A DNA stretch of 64,000 nucleotides from Streptomyces akebiae (GTDB lineage Bacteria; Actinomycetota; Actinomycetes; Streptomycetales; Streptomycetaceae). The notes beneath the pieces were generated by a model. The model searched no databases, was not told the DNA's origin, and was given only the letters and a program-made list of their open reading frames with translations. How positions within the stretch are numbered: position 1 is the stretch's first letter; the number at the start of each line of letters is the position of its first letter. The translations under genes were made by a program, and so were the position numbers. The stretch is taken from positions 9,548,001-9,612,000 of the forward strand of contig NZ_CP080647.1 of assembly GCF_019599145.1 (NCBI RefSeq). The letters are read 5' to 3'. This document shows positions 23,881 to 32,019 of the stretch, piece after piece.

Positions 23881-25110
23881 ATGGCGGAGACGGCGATCGA
23901 CTACGCGGCGGTGTTCCAGGCGCTGCCGGGCATGGTGGCGCTGCTGACACCCGAGCTGGTGTACGCGGACGCGAACGAGGAGTTTCTGCGGGTGTCGGGG
24001 CGCACCCGAGAGCAGGTCGTCGGCCGGTATCTCTTCGACGTGTTCCCCGACAACCCCGACGACCCGTCGGCGGACGGGATGCGGAATCTGGCGGCCTCCC
24101 TCGACCGTGTGGTGGAGAGCGGCGAGCGGGACGCGATGGCGTTGCAGCGCTTCGACGTGGAGTCCGCCGAGCGGCCTGGGGAGTGGGAGGAACGGTACTG
24201 GAGTCCGGTGAACGCGCCGATCCTCGGCACCGACGGGAAGGTGACGCTGCTGATCCACAGGGTGGAGGAGGTCACCGAGCTGATCCGCGCCCGCGAGCGC
24301 GCCCCGGGCGACCGGGCCCGGGTGCTGGAGGCCGAGCTCTACACCCGTGCCCGGGAGCTGCAGGAGGTCAACGAACGGCTGCGTGAGGCGCACGCCCACG
24401 AACGGGAGGTGGCGCTCGCCCTGCAGAAGGCGATGCTGCCCGCGCCCAACCCGGTCGGACACCATCGCGCGGCCGTCCGCTACCAGCCGGCGACGGACGC
24501 GCTGAACGTGTGCGGCGACTGGTACGACCTGGTCAGCCTGGCCGGCGCCGACCGCATCGGGGTCGCCGTCGGTGACGTGGTCGGGCACGGCCTGGCCGCG
24601 GCCGGCGTCATGGGCAAGCTCCGCAGCGCGCTGAGCGCCGCGTCCCTGGTGGCCGACGGTCCCGCCCAGGCACTGGACGCGCTCGGCCTGTACGCCCGCT
24701 CCGTCGACGGCGCCGAGAACACCACCGCCGTGCAGACCTGCGTCGACTGGGACACCCACACCATCACCTACAGCAGCGCCGGCCATCTGCCGCCGGCGGT
24801 GCTGTGCCGCGACGGCACGGTCGTCTTCCTCGACGGAGCCACCGATCCGCCGCTCGGCGCCCGTCCCGAGCACATCCCTCGCCCCGAGGCCACCGTCGAC
24901 TTCAGCGAGGGCGACACCCTGGTCCTCTACACGGACGGTCTGATCGAACGCCGTGACGAGGACATCGACGTCAGCCTTGGCCGCCTCGCCGAAGCGCTCA
25001 CCCGCCATCGCCGCTCCACCCCGGAGTTCCTCGCCGACGCCCTCCTCCTCGACCTCCTCCACCACGGCCGCGCCACCGACGACACGGCCCTCGTGATCGT
25101 CCGGCTGTGA
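23881..25110 (+). CDS. PAS - PP2C (SpoIIE-type) serine phosphatase
   Basis: The protein has 409 residues from ATG 23881 (GAGGCGG upstream). A PAS domain occupies residues ~8-125 (FQALPGMVALLTPELVYADANEEFLRVSGR and a VVGRYLFDVFPDN turn). A helical, probably coiled-coil linker (ARELQEVNERLREAHAHEREVALALQ) follows. The PP2C/SpoIIE domain covers ~195-409 with the metal-binding motifs CGDWYD, GDVVGHG, YTDGLIERRDE and TDDTAL. There is no HATPase or GAF domain. Such proteins dephosphorylate anti-anti-sigma factors in partner-switching circuits in response to a PAS-sensed signal; no sigma or anti-sigma gene is adjacent, so the partner is elsewhere. It is monocistronic and convergent with ligA. Confidence 0.88.
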   Translation: MAETAIDYAAVFQALPGMVALLTPELVYADANEEFLRVSGRTREQVVGRYLFDVFPDNPDDPSADGMRNLAASLDRVVESGERDAMALQRFDVESAERPGEWEERYWSPVNAPILGTDGKVTLLIHRVEEVTELIRARERAPGDRARVLEAELYTRARELQEVNERLREAHAHEREVALALQKAMLPAPNPVGHHRAAVRYQPATDALNVCGDWYDLVSLAGADRIGVAVGDVVGHGLAAAGVMGKLRSALSAASLVADGPAQALDALGLYARSVDGAENTTAVQTCVDWDTHTITYSSAGHLPPAVLCRDGTVVFLDGATDPPLGARPEHIPRPEATVDFSEGDTLVLYTDGLIERRDEDIDVSLGRLAEALTRHRRSTPEFLADALLLDLLHHGRATDDTALVIVRL

Positions 25111-25141
25111 GCCGGCGGCCGGTGCGCGGCGCCGACAACCG

Positions 25142-25160
25142 CAGGCCGGGCCTCGGCCTG
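25142..25160. terminator. Hairpin between convergent PP2C and ligase genes
   Basis: CAGGCCG pairs with CGGCCTG over a 5-base loop in the 72-base gap between two convergent stops; it could serve both directions. The stem is short (7 bp). Confidence 0.45.
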
Positions 25161-25182
25161 GCGTCGATCGCGGCACGCCGGG

Positions 25183-27279
25183 TCAGTCGAGGAAGTCGGC
25201 CACCAGCGCGGCGAACTCGTCCGGGTCGGCCAGCCGGACGCCCAGGGTCTCGGCCTTGGCGCGCTTGGAGCCGGCGTTCTCCCCCGCGACGACCAGGGAG
25301 GTCTTCTTGGAGACGCTGGAGGAGGCGCGTCCCCCGGCGCGTTCGATGAGTTCGTTCATCTGGTTGCGGCTGAGCTTTTCCAGGACGCCGGTCATCGCGC
25401 CCGTCACCACGACGGCCATCCCGGCGAGCGGCCCGCCCGCGGCCTCGGGGCCCTCCTCGGTGTCGGTGGGGTTCTCGTCGGCCGGCGCGGGAGGCGTGGC
25501 GCCCGGCTCGGTCATGTTCACCCCGGCCGCCACGAGCTTGTCGATGAGCGGGGCGAGTTCGGCGAGTTCGGCCACGATCGACGGGGCCTTCTCGGTGCCG
25601 ATGCCCTCCACCCGCTGGATCGCCTCGGCGTCCGCCGCGCGGATGTTGTCCATGGTGGCGAAGTACCGGGCGATACGGCGGGACATGGATCGTCCGGTGC
25701 CCCGCACCCCCAGCGCGCACAGCACCCGCGACAACGGCCGCCCCTTGGCCGCGTCCAGCGCGGCGAGGAGGTTGTCGGTGCTGGTCTCCCCCATGCGCTC
25801 CAGCCGGAGGAGCTGCTCCCGGGTGAGGGCGAACAGGTCCGCGAGGTCGGTCACCAGGCCCGCCTCGACGAGCTGGACGACCCGGGTGTGCCCGAGCCCC
25901 TCCACATCGAGCTGGTCGCGGCCGACGGCGTACGACAGGGAGGCCACCAAGTGGCAGTTGCGGCCGTTCTCGCAGCGCCAGCGCTGTTCGCCGGTGTCGA
26001 TGCCGGAGCCGCATCTCGGGCACACCTCGGGAAAGACGATGGGCTGTTCGTCGCCGGTGCGCAGATGGGCGACGGGGGCCTCCACGCGCGGGATCACGTC
26101 ACCGGCGCGGTGCACCATGACGTGGTCGCCCAGCCGCAGATCGCGGCGGGTGATGTCGGCCGGGTTGTGCAGGGTGGCGTACGTGATGGTGGAGCCGTCG
26201 ATCTCGACGGGCTCCAGCACGCCGCGCGGCGCGATGATGCCGGTGCGGCCGACGTTCCACTGCACCTCCAGCAGCCGCGTGATCTTCTCGACGGCGGGCA
26301 GCTTGTAGGCGATCGCCCAGCGCGGAGCGCGGGAACCGGACCCGGCGGCCTGCTGGTCGGCGGCCAGGTCGGCCTTGACGACGATCCCGTCGATCCCGAA
26401 GGGCAGCCCGGCCCGCAGCGCGGCGATCTCCGTCACCCGGGCGAGGACCTCCTCGACGGAACCGGCGGTGACACCGGGCACGGCCGTACCGGCGGTGGTG
26501 TTGACCCCCAGTTCGGCGGCGCGGGTCATCAGGTCGCTGTGGGCGAGTTCCGCCAGCCTGGCGGCGTCGGTGGAGTCCGTGCCCGGCAGCGCCAGCATCC
26601 CGTACCCGAAGAACGTCATCGGCACGGTGTAGGCACGCTCCCTGGCGCGCAGGGTGCCCGCCGCGGCGTTGCGCGGGTTCGCGAACGGCTGCCCGCCGTG
26701 TTCGGTGCGTATCTCGTTGGCGTGCTCGAACTGGGCGGTGGTCATGAGGACTTCGCCCCGCACCTCCACCGTGACCGGCTCGGCGAGCTCGCCCGGCAGC
26801 CCCTCGATGGTGCCGATGGCGTGCGAGACGTCCTCCCCGGCCGTCCCGTCGCCGCGGGTGATCAACCGCGTGAGCCGTCCCCGTGTGTAGCGCGCGGCGA
26901 CCGCGAGCCCGTCGAGCTTGGGCTCCACGCTGAACCGCTCCACGTCGTGGCCGATCCGCCGGGCCAGCGACGCCGTCCACGCGGTGAACTCCTCGCCCGA
27001 GAACACGTTGTCCAGGCTCAGCATCGCCACCGTGTGCGGCACGTCCCCCTCGACCGCCCCACCGGCCACCTTCCCGGTCGGCGAGTCCGGCAGTATCTGG
27101 TCGGGATGCTCGGCCTCCCACAGCGCGATGCCCCGCACGAGGCGGTCGTAGGTGTCGTCGTCCAGCACCGACGTACCGCCCGTGTAGTAGGCGGCCGAGG
27201 CCTTCACCGCGTCCTCGACGGCCTGCGCGTAGGCGGCGGCATCCACGATCACAGCAACTGATGTCGTCATGCGGACCAT
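25183..27279 (-). CDS. ligA: NAD-dependent DNA ligase, divergent paralogue
   Basis: The protein has 698 residues. Two ATGs are possible: 27279 (MVRMTTS, 4 bases after GGAGG) and 27270 (MTTS, 13 bases after it); ribosome-site spacing favours 27279. All LigA parts are present: an Ia region with YYTGG, the adenylation Lys in [11 protein letters not shown] (K121), an OB fold, a four-Cys zinc finger (CPRCGSG...CENGRNC), HhH repeats ([26 protein letters not shown]) and a C-terminal BRCT domain. It seals nicks using NAD+. The N-terminal opening differs from the housekeeping Streptomyces LigA (recalled as ~735 residues with a longer acidic start), so this is probably a second, accessory ligase. It is monocistronic, with no repair gene beside it. 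Confidence 0.9.
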   Translation of the reverse strand: MVRMTTSVAVIVDAAAYAQAVEDAVKASAAYYTGGTSVLDDDTYDRLVRGIALWEAEHPDQILPDSPTGKVAGGAVEGDVPHTVAMLSLDNVFSGEEFTAWTASLARRIGHDVERFSVEPKLDGLAVAARYTRGRLTRLITRGDGTAGEDVSHAIGTIEGLPGELAEPVTVEVRGEVLMTTAQFEHANEIRTEHGGQPFANPRNAAAGTLRARERAYTVPMTFFGYGMLALPGTDSTDAARLAELAHSDLMTRAAELGVNTTAGTAVPGVTAGSVEEVLARVTEIAALRAGLPFGIDGIVVKADLAADQQAAGSGSRAPRWAIAYKLPAVEKITRLLEVQWNVGRTGIIAPRGVLEPVEIDGSTITYATLHNPADITRRDLRLGDHVMVHRAGDVIPRVEAPVAHLRTGDEQPIVFPEVCPRCGSGIDTGEQRWRCENGRNCHLVASLSYAVGRDQLDVEGLGHTRVVQLVEAGLVTDLADLFALTREQLLRLERMGETSTDNLLAALDAAKGRPLSRVLCALGVRGTGRSMSRRIARYFATMDNIRAADAEAIQRVEGIGTEKAPSIVAELAELAPLIDKLVAAGVNMTEPGATPPAPADENPTDTEEGPEAAGGPLAGMAVVVTGAMTGVLEKLSRNQMNELIERAGGRASSSVSKKTSLVVAGENAGSKRAKAETLGVRLADPDEFAALVADFLD

Positions 27280-27451
27280 CCTGCCTCCCACCACTGACAA
27301 CGCCCTCGGGCGACGCCTCGCAGGCTGGGGGGCTTCTGATGGATCTCCGCGGCGTCGCGACGCCCGGCACGCACTCTCGCACCCGGAACCGTAGATCCCG
27401 CCACAGACAACGCGGTCCTCGGCTCACGGCGCCATCCCACCCCTGGGCACA

Positions 27452-27490
27452 CCACGGGCCGGACGAGCGGATCGCTCGTCCGGCCCGTGG
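27452..27490 (-). terminator. Perfect 18-bp hairpin after the GAPDH gene
   Basis: The stem CCACGGGCCGGACGAGCG pairs exactly with its complement around a GAT loop, 22 bases downstream of the GAPDH stop. It is the strongest hairpin in the window and a clear terminator; it also blocks transcription into the ligase promoter. Confidence 0.9.
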
Positions 27491-27512
27491 CCGGGGTACT
27501 GCGGCGCGACGG

Positions 27513-28958
27513 TCAGACCGCCGGAGCCGGGTACGTCGGGTACTCCACCCCGGAGACGTGCTGGACGACCCGGATGACCTGGCAGGAGTAGCCGAACTCG
27601 TTGTCGTACCAGAGGTAGAGGATCGCGTTGTCGCCGTCGACCTTGGTGGCACCGGCGTCGACGATCGAGGCGTGCCGGGAGCCGATGAAGTCGCTGGAGA
27701 CCGAGTCGGGCGCGTTGGTGAAGTCGATCTGGCGCTTGAGCGGGGAGGTCAGCGAGACGCCCCGGAGGTAGTCGAGGACCTCCTCGCGGTCGGTCTCGCG
27801 GCCGAGGCGCAGGCTGAGGATCGCGATCGAGACGTCCGGGACGGGGACGCGGATCGAACTGCCGGTGATCGGCGCCTTCAGGTCGGGCAGCGCCTTGGCG
27901 ACGGCCGAGGCGGCACCCGTCTCCGTGATGACCATGTTGAGCGGCGCGGAGCGGCCGCGGCGGTCCGACTTGTGGTAGTTGTCCAGCAGGTTCTGGTCGT
28001 TGGTGAACGAGTGGACGGTCTCCACATGTCCGCGCAGCACACCGAACTCGTCGTCCATCGCCTTCAGCGGCGGCACGATCGCGTTGGTGGTGCAGGACGC
28101 GCAGGACAGGATCTGCTCGTCCGGCTTGATCGTGTCGTGGTTGACGCCGTGCACGATGTTCGGGACGTCACCCTTGCCGGGCGCGGTCAGCACGACCTTG
28201 TCGATGCCGGGACGCAGGTGCTTCGACAGACCCTCACGGTCGCGCCACTTGCCCGTGTTGTCGATGAGGATCGCGTTCTTGATGCCGTACTCGGTGTAGT
28301 CGACCTCGGACGGGTCCCCGGCGTAGATCACCTTGATCTCGTTGCCGTTGGCGTTGATCGTGCTGGTCGCCTCGTCGACGGTGATCGTGCCCTGGAACTG
28401 GCCGTGGATGGAGTCCCGGCGCAGCAGCGAGGCACGCTTGACGATGTCCTGATCCCCACCGCCGCGCACCACGATGGCGCGCAGCCGCAGCCCGTTGCCC
28501 GAGCCGGCCTTCTCGATGAGCAGGCGGGCCACGAGGCGGCCGATGCGGCCGAAGCCGTAGAGGACGACGTCGCGTCCCTCCCCGCCCTCGATCTTGTTGG
28601 CGCCGGTGGCACCGGCGACGGCCTCGGCGGTGAACTCCGCGATCGACAGGCCTCGGTCGTCGGCCTGGTAGGCCTCGGCGAGCAGACCGATGTCGATCTG
28701 GGAGGGGCCGAGGTCGAGCGTGGTGAGGGTCTGCAGGAACGGCAGGGTGTCGGTGACCGACAGCTCCACGCCGGCGATCTGGCGGGCGAACCGGTGGGTC
28801 TTCAGGATGCTGACCACCGACTTGTTCACCAGGGAGCGGCTGTGCAGCAGGACCGTCACGTCCCGCTCGCGGTGCAGCTTCCCGATGATCGGGATCATCG
28901 ATTCCGCGATCTCCTCGCGGTGCTTCCAGACGGTGAACGAGTCCTCGTTGAGAGTCAC
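27513..28958 (-). CDS. Glyceraldehyde-3-phosphate dehydrogenase, long N-terminally extended form
   Basis: The protein has 481 residues from GTG 28958, against about 335 for a standard GAPDH. The catalytic core starts near residue 125: Rossmann motif VVLYGFGRIGRLVARLL, active-site SCASCTTN (C289), TGAASAVAKALPDLKAPITG, and WYDNEFGYSCQVIR at the end. The first ~120 residues (MTLNEDSFTVWKHREEI...) form a helical extension unlike the main glycolytic enzyme. Extended GAPDHs of this kind are known in actinobacteria beside the canonical gap gene. The reaction is oxidative phosphorylation of glyceraldehyde-3-phosphate with NAD(P)+; the direction and cofactor preference are not readable. It is monocistronic, with a -10-like TAGCAT upstream and a perfect terminator downstream. 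Confidence 0.9.
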   Translation of the reverse strand: MTLNEDSFTVWKHREEIAESMIPIIGKLHRERDVTVLLHSRSLVNKSVVSILKTHRFARQIAGVELSVTDTLPFLQTLTTLDLGPSQIDIGLLAEAYQADDRGLSIAEFTAEAVAGATGANKIEGGEGRDVVLYGFGRIGRLVARLLIEKAGSGNGLRLRAIVVRGGGDQDIVKRASLLRRDSIHGQFQGTITVDEATSTINANGNEIKVIYAGDPSEVDYTEYGIKNAILIDNTGKWRDREGLSKHLRPGIDKVVLTAPGKGDVPNIVHGVNHDTIKPDEQILSCASCTTNAIVPPLKAMDDEFGVLRGHVETVHSFTNDQNLLDNYHKSDRRGRSAPLNMVITETGAASAVAKALPDLKAPITGSSIRVPVPDVSIAILSLRLGRETDREEVLDYLRGVSLTSPLKRQIDFTNAPDSVSSDFIGSRHASIVDAGATKVDGDNAILYLWYDNEFGYSCQVIRVVQHVSGVEYPTYPAPAV

Positions 28959-28989
28959 AGGTTTATCTTTCGAGCTAGGCGGCGCTCAT

Positions 28990-28995
28990 ATGCTA
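28990..28995 (-). promoter_or_regulatory. -10-like TAGCAT upstream of the GAPDH gene
   Basis: TAGCAT on the minus strand lies 32 bases before the GTG and would start a ~25-base leader. No good -35 was found, so only the -10 is proposed. Confidence 0.4.
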
Positions 28996-29012
28996 AACGG
29001 TCGCCGAAAGGA

Positions 29013-29045
29013 CCACGCCACCGGGGTCCGAGCCCGGTGGCGTGG
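29013..29045 (-). terminator. Perfect 13-bp hairpin after the S8 peptidase relic
   Basis: CCACGCCACCGGG pairs with its exact complement around a 7-base loop, 25 bases past the relic stop. It is probably the old peptidase terminator and now insulates the GAPDH promoter. Confidence 0.8.
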
Positions 29046-29069
29046 CCCTCGAACGAGTTCAGCGGCTGC

Positions 29070-29360
29070 TCACGAGACGCGCCAGGACGCGGCGTAGGGC
29101 TGGGCGAACTGGGTGATCCGGTGGGCGCGCACGACGACCTTCGCGCCACCGGCGGGGACACCCCTCCAGTTGACCTGCTCGACGTTGTTGACGCGGTCGA
29201 AGCCGGCGCCCGTGCCCATGTTGCCGTGGTGCTCCTGACCGCCTGCGCGGACGATCGGATCCAGGTCGTTCCGCAGAGCCGCGCCGGGCGGGTCGGTCCA
29301 CACCAGGGGTGACCTTCGGGGTGCGGGCCGCCCCTTGGGGCCGCTGCATCAGCTCGGCCG
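29070..29360 (-). pseudogene. Subtilisin-family (S8) peptidase C-terminal relic, frameshifted
   Basis: In one frame RTPKVT ends; one base later, in a second frame, LVWTDPPGAALRNDLDPIV continues through GNMGTGAGFDRVNNVEQVNWRGVPAGGAKVVVRAHRI to a TGA at 29070. Joined, they read TPKVTLVWTDPPG...NDLD...NNVE, the C-terminal jelly-roll domain that follows the protease domain in many secreted bacterial S8 peptidases. One extra C in the CCCCTGG run near 29,310 explains the shift. No catalytic domain lies upstream, because the protease-nuclease gene stops at 29371. It is non-functional. Confidence 0.7.
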
Positions 29361-29370
29361 GGCGGGTGGT

Positions 29371-31578
29371 TCAGGGCCAGACGCCGGAAAAGTCGATCTT
29401 CTGCGCCCACTCCGGGTGGTCTATCAACGGGTTGCGGTCGCCCTGCAGTTCGGCGATGGCGGCGTTGCGATGGCGTTCGTACTCGCTCACCGGCTCGCCG
29501 GCGTGCCAGGCCAGCAGAGTGGGCAGCCGGCTCTCGGGGAACTCGGTCCGGACATCACCGACCAGACCCGGATAGCGAAGCAGGAAGTAGAGGGTGGCCC
29601 GGGCCACCGCTCCCTTGCCGGCCTCCGGCTCGAAGCCGATCACGGCTCGGTCGGAGCCGACGGGGTCGCGCATTCCGCATTCCTCCCGTTCGGCTTCCCG
29701 GAAGTTCGGGAAGTCGAAGTAGGCGAAGTTGTTGCGGAAGCTGTTGCACGCGACCTCGCAGGCGAACAGATGGTGGAGGTCCCCGCGCATCGGCTCCTTG
29801 TGCGCGAACCACGACTGCGGCACCACGTGTTCGCAGTTGAACGGCATCGAGGCCTCCAGCGCGTCGAACTCGGCCTCGAACTCCGCCGGACCCGCCGCGC
29901 GTTCCCGCACGAAGAGTTCCTGAACGCGGGCCAGCCGTGCCTCCGCCACGGCCGCGTCCGCCCTGATGAACTCCTCGGGGGAGAAGTCCTTCCCGGAGTA
30001 GATGCTGCGAAGCCGCCCGTCTCTGTGCAGGTCGACCCAGGGGTAGACCAGGCGGTCGGGCCGGTACTTGGGCCGGGGGGAGTGGGTGTCCTCCAGCAGT
30101 TCGGTGAGCGCGCGGCGCAGTGCCTCCGCGTCGCCGGTGTCGATGCCCGCGTAGTAGGTGTCGCGCGCGGCGGCATCGGCCTGCCGGTCGTAGTACGGCC
30201 GTTCCCGCCCGAGGCGAAGGCTGATCAGAGCGGCCTCCACGTCCCTCTCGACCGCCGACGCACCGTCCGGGGGCGACGGCGGTGCGGGCGCGAGGAAGGG
30301 CGCAGGGCTGGACATCGGCGTCACGGGATGGGCCGACAGGTCGAGTCCGACGCTGATCCTCAGGGGGACGGTGAGGTGGGCGATGCCGTCGGTCACCTGG
30401 ACGCGTGCGCCATCGGTGCCGGGCAGTCCCTTCGCCCCGTCCACCGAGGGCGTGGAGGGGGCAGTGGGCAGCGGGGTGCCGACCGGTGCCGTGACCGTTT
30501 CACCGGTCGGCCCGGCGGTGAGCACCTCGTCGCGCAGCCGGGCCGCCGCACCGGTCAGCCTGATCGTGCTCAGCGCGCGCAGTATCCGGCTGATGCGCAC
30601 CCCTTCGTTGGCCACCCAGGCCACTCGATCCTCGCCCATCTCCGGTGTCCACAGGGTGCCGTCGACGCTCAGGGGGCGGCCCTCGGCGTCGGTCTTCGGG
30701 ACGGCCGAGTGGTGCAGTGCGACGACCTCCCACTGGTCGTTGAGGACCGGCGCACCCGACGAGCCCCGAAGGGTGTCGGTCGTGGAATGCAGGAACCGGT
30801 CCAGGATGTCGACGACCAGGTTCTCCCGCAGTGCCACTTGCTTGGGCTCGCCTCCGGGGTGCTGGATGACGTTGACGAACTCCCCGATGACGATCTTGCC
30901 CTGCTCCTCGCTGAGGGGCAGTAGGCCGAAGGAGGAGAGGGCTTCGCCTCGGCCTCCTTGCTCGGCCACCGCGACCAGGGTGAAGTCCAGTTCCCGGTCG
31001 GTGACGAAGAACCGCTGCGGCTCCAGTGGGAACACCGCCGGTACCAGGGGCCGGCCGTCCATCCCGGCCTGCAGAGCGAACGCGACGGTGCTGCGGCGTG
31101 CCTCCTCCTGACTGCGCAGCACATGGTTGTTGGTCAGCAGCAGGGAGGGCGAGACCATGAAGCCGGTGCCGTGGCCGCCGCCCGGCCCGCTGAGGGTGAC
31201 CCGGCCGACCGAGCGGGCCACCAGCGCGCCCTTCTCCAGGAACGCGACCGGGGTGAGGTTGTTGCGCCCGATCAGGCGCTCCAGCCCCAGCATGTCACTG
31301 CCGAAGTGCTCGGGCGGCAGCCGCAAGGTGCTCCCGGACGTCGTGCGGGGCTCGGTCGGTTCCCGGTCGATCGCCCTGGCCTGGGACCAGTCGGTGCCGA
31401 GGCGGTTCAGCCGCTTCTCGACGCGCTCCGGTTCGTCGGCGTACAGCACGCCGCGGGTCCGGAGCAGTTTCTGATTGCGCTTGCGCCGCTCGGCCCGCTC
31501 CGCGAACCGGTCCGCGGCCCTCGTCAGCTGTGACAAGTAGCCGGATTCCGTGGGGGAGAAGAGTTCCGCCGTTGTCAT
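29371..31578 (-). CDS. Trypsin-like serine protease fused to endonuclease I
   Basis: The protein has 735 residues; ATG 31578 follows GGGAGG with 8-base spacing, and longer readings add only low-complexity sequence. The N-terminal ~110 residues are helical and basic. Residues ~120-340 are a chymotrypsin-fold protease with a complete triad: TNNHVL (H152), RELDFTLV (D198), GSSGAPV (S274). A ~100-residue Pro/Ala-rich linker follows. Residues ~455-735 are an endonuclease I (EndA/NucM-like, beta-beta-alpha metal) nuclease: FNCEHVVPQSWF (E583-H584), GDLHHLFACE, NSFRNNFAYFDF, and a C-terminal NRNPLIDHPEW-type ending (read here as GDRNPLIDHPEW). No signal peptide is seen although members of this nuclease family are usually secreted, so an intracellular effector is possible. 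It is a single gene with its own 440-base upstream region. Confidence 0.85.
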   Translation of the reverse strand: MTTAELFSPTESGYLSQLTRAADRFAERAERRKRNQKLLRTRGVLYADEPERVEKRLNRLGTDWSQARAIDREPTEPRTTSGSTLRLPPEHFGSDMLGLERLIGRNNLTPVAFLEKGALVARSVGRVTLSGPGGGHGTGFMVSPSLLLTNNHVLRSQEEARRSTVAFALQAGMDGRPLVPAVFPLEPQRFFVTDRELDFTLVAVAEQGGRGEALSSFGLLPLSEEQGKIVIGEFVNVIQHPGGEPKQVALRENLVVDILDRFLHSTTDTLRGSSGAPVLNDQWEVVALHHSAVPKTDAEGRPLSVDGTLWTPEMGEDRVAWVANEGVRISRILRALSTIRLTGAAARLRDEVLTAGPTGETVTAPVGTPLPTAPSTPSVDGAKGLPGTDGARVQVTDGIAHLTVPLRISVGLDLSAHPVTPMSSPAPFLAPAPPSPPDGASAVERDVEAALISLRLGRERPYYDRQADAAARDTYYAGIDTGDAEALRRALTELLEDTHSPRPKYRPDRLVYPWVDLHRDGRLRSIYSGKDFSPEEFIRADAAVAEARLARVQELFVRERAAGPAEFEAEFDALEASMPFNCEHVVPQSWFAHKEPMRGDLHHLFACEVACNSFRNNFAYFDFPNFREAEREECGMRDPVGSDRAVIGFEPEAGKGAVARATLYFLLRYPGLVGDVRTEFPESRLPTLLAWHAGEPVSEYERHRNAAIAELQGDRNPLIDHPEWAQKIDFSGVWP

Positions 31579-32019
31579 GGGTCCGCCTCCCATGGGAAGG
31601 GGTGGGGAGTACGGCGCGCCACGCCACGAGTCGTGAGCTGAGCGATGCCTCGTCGGGGTGGGTGCCGAGGCGGCCGTGCGCGAAGAGCGCGGCCTCGCAC
31701 GGGAGATCGCGGACCGGCCGTCACTGCGGCGTTCCGGGCACCTCGCGCTGTGGAGCGCTGCCGGGCACATGTCTTGGTGAACCGGTCCGCAGTCGCGTCG
31801 GCGAACCGGTCCGCAGTCGCGCGCGGACCTCCACAACTCCTGGGACGAGCCGTCGGCTTGATCCCATTCCAGGGTGGTCCCGGCCGCTCCTTGTGTTCGC
31901 TGCCCCCTCTTCCATGCTGACAGCAAGGGCAAACGCGCGCAAAAGGGCGGACATGTTCCCCGTCGGAGATCATGTCCGGCTCCGTCGTCCCGGATCTGGA
32001 GTTCAGCGCGGCCGCCGGC
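31579..32019. other. 441-base region upstream of the protease-nuclease gene
   Basis: There is no gene signature. It contains two 19-bp direct repeats (next entry) about 200-245 bases before the protease-nuclease start. The open frame that continues upstream of that start is Arg/Ser/Pro-rich shadow sequence. Confidence 0.4.
31779..31821. repeat. Two 19-bp direct repeats, 24-bp period
   Basis: GAACCGGTCCGCAGTCGCG occurs at 31779-31797 and again at 31803-31821 without mismatch. The repeats lie in noncoding DNA upstream of the protease-nuclease gene. The ~2.3-turn spacing could suit binding of a regulator on one face of the DNA. Recent duplication is the simpler alternative. Confidence 0.6.
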
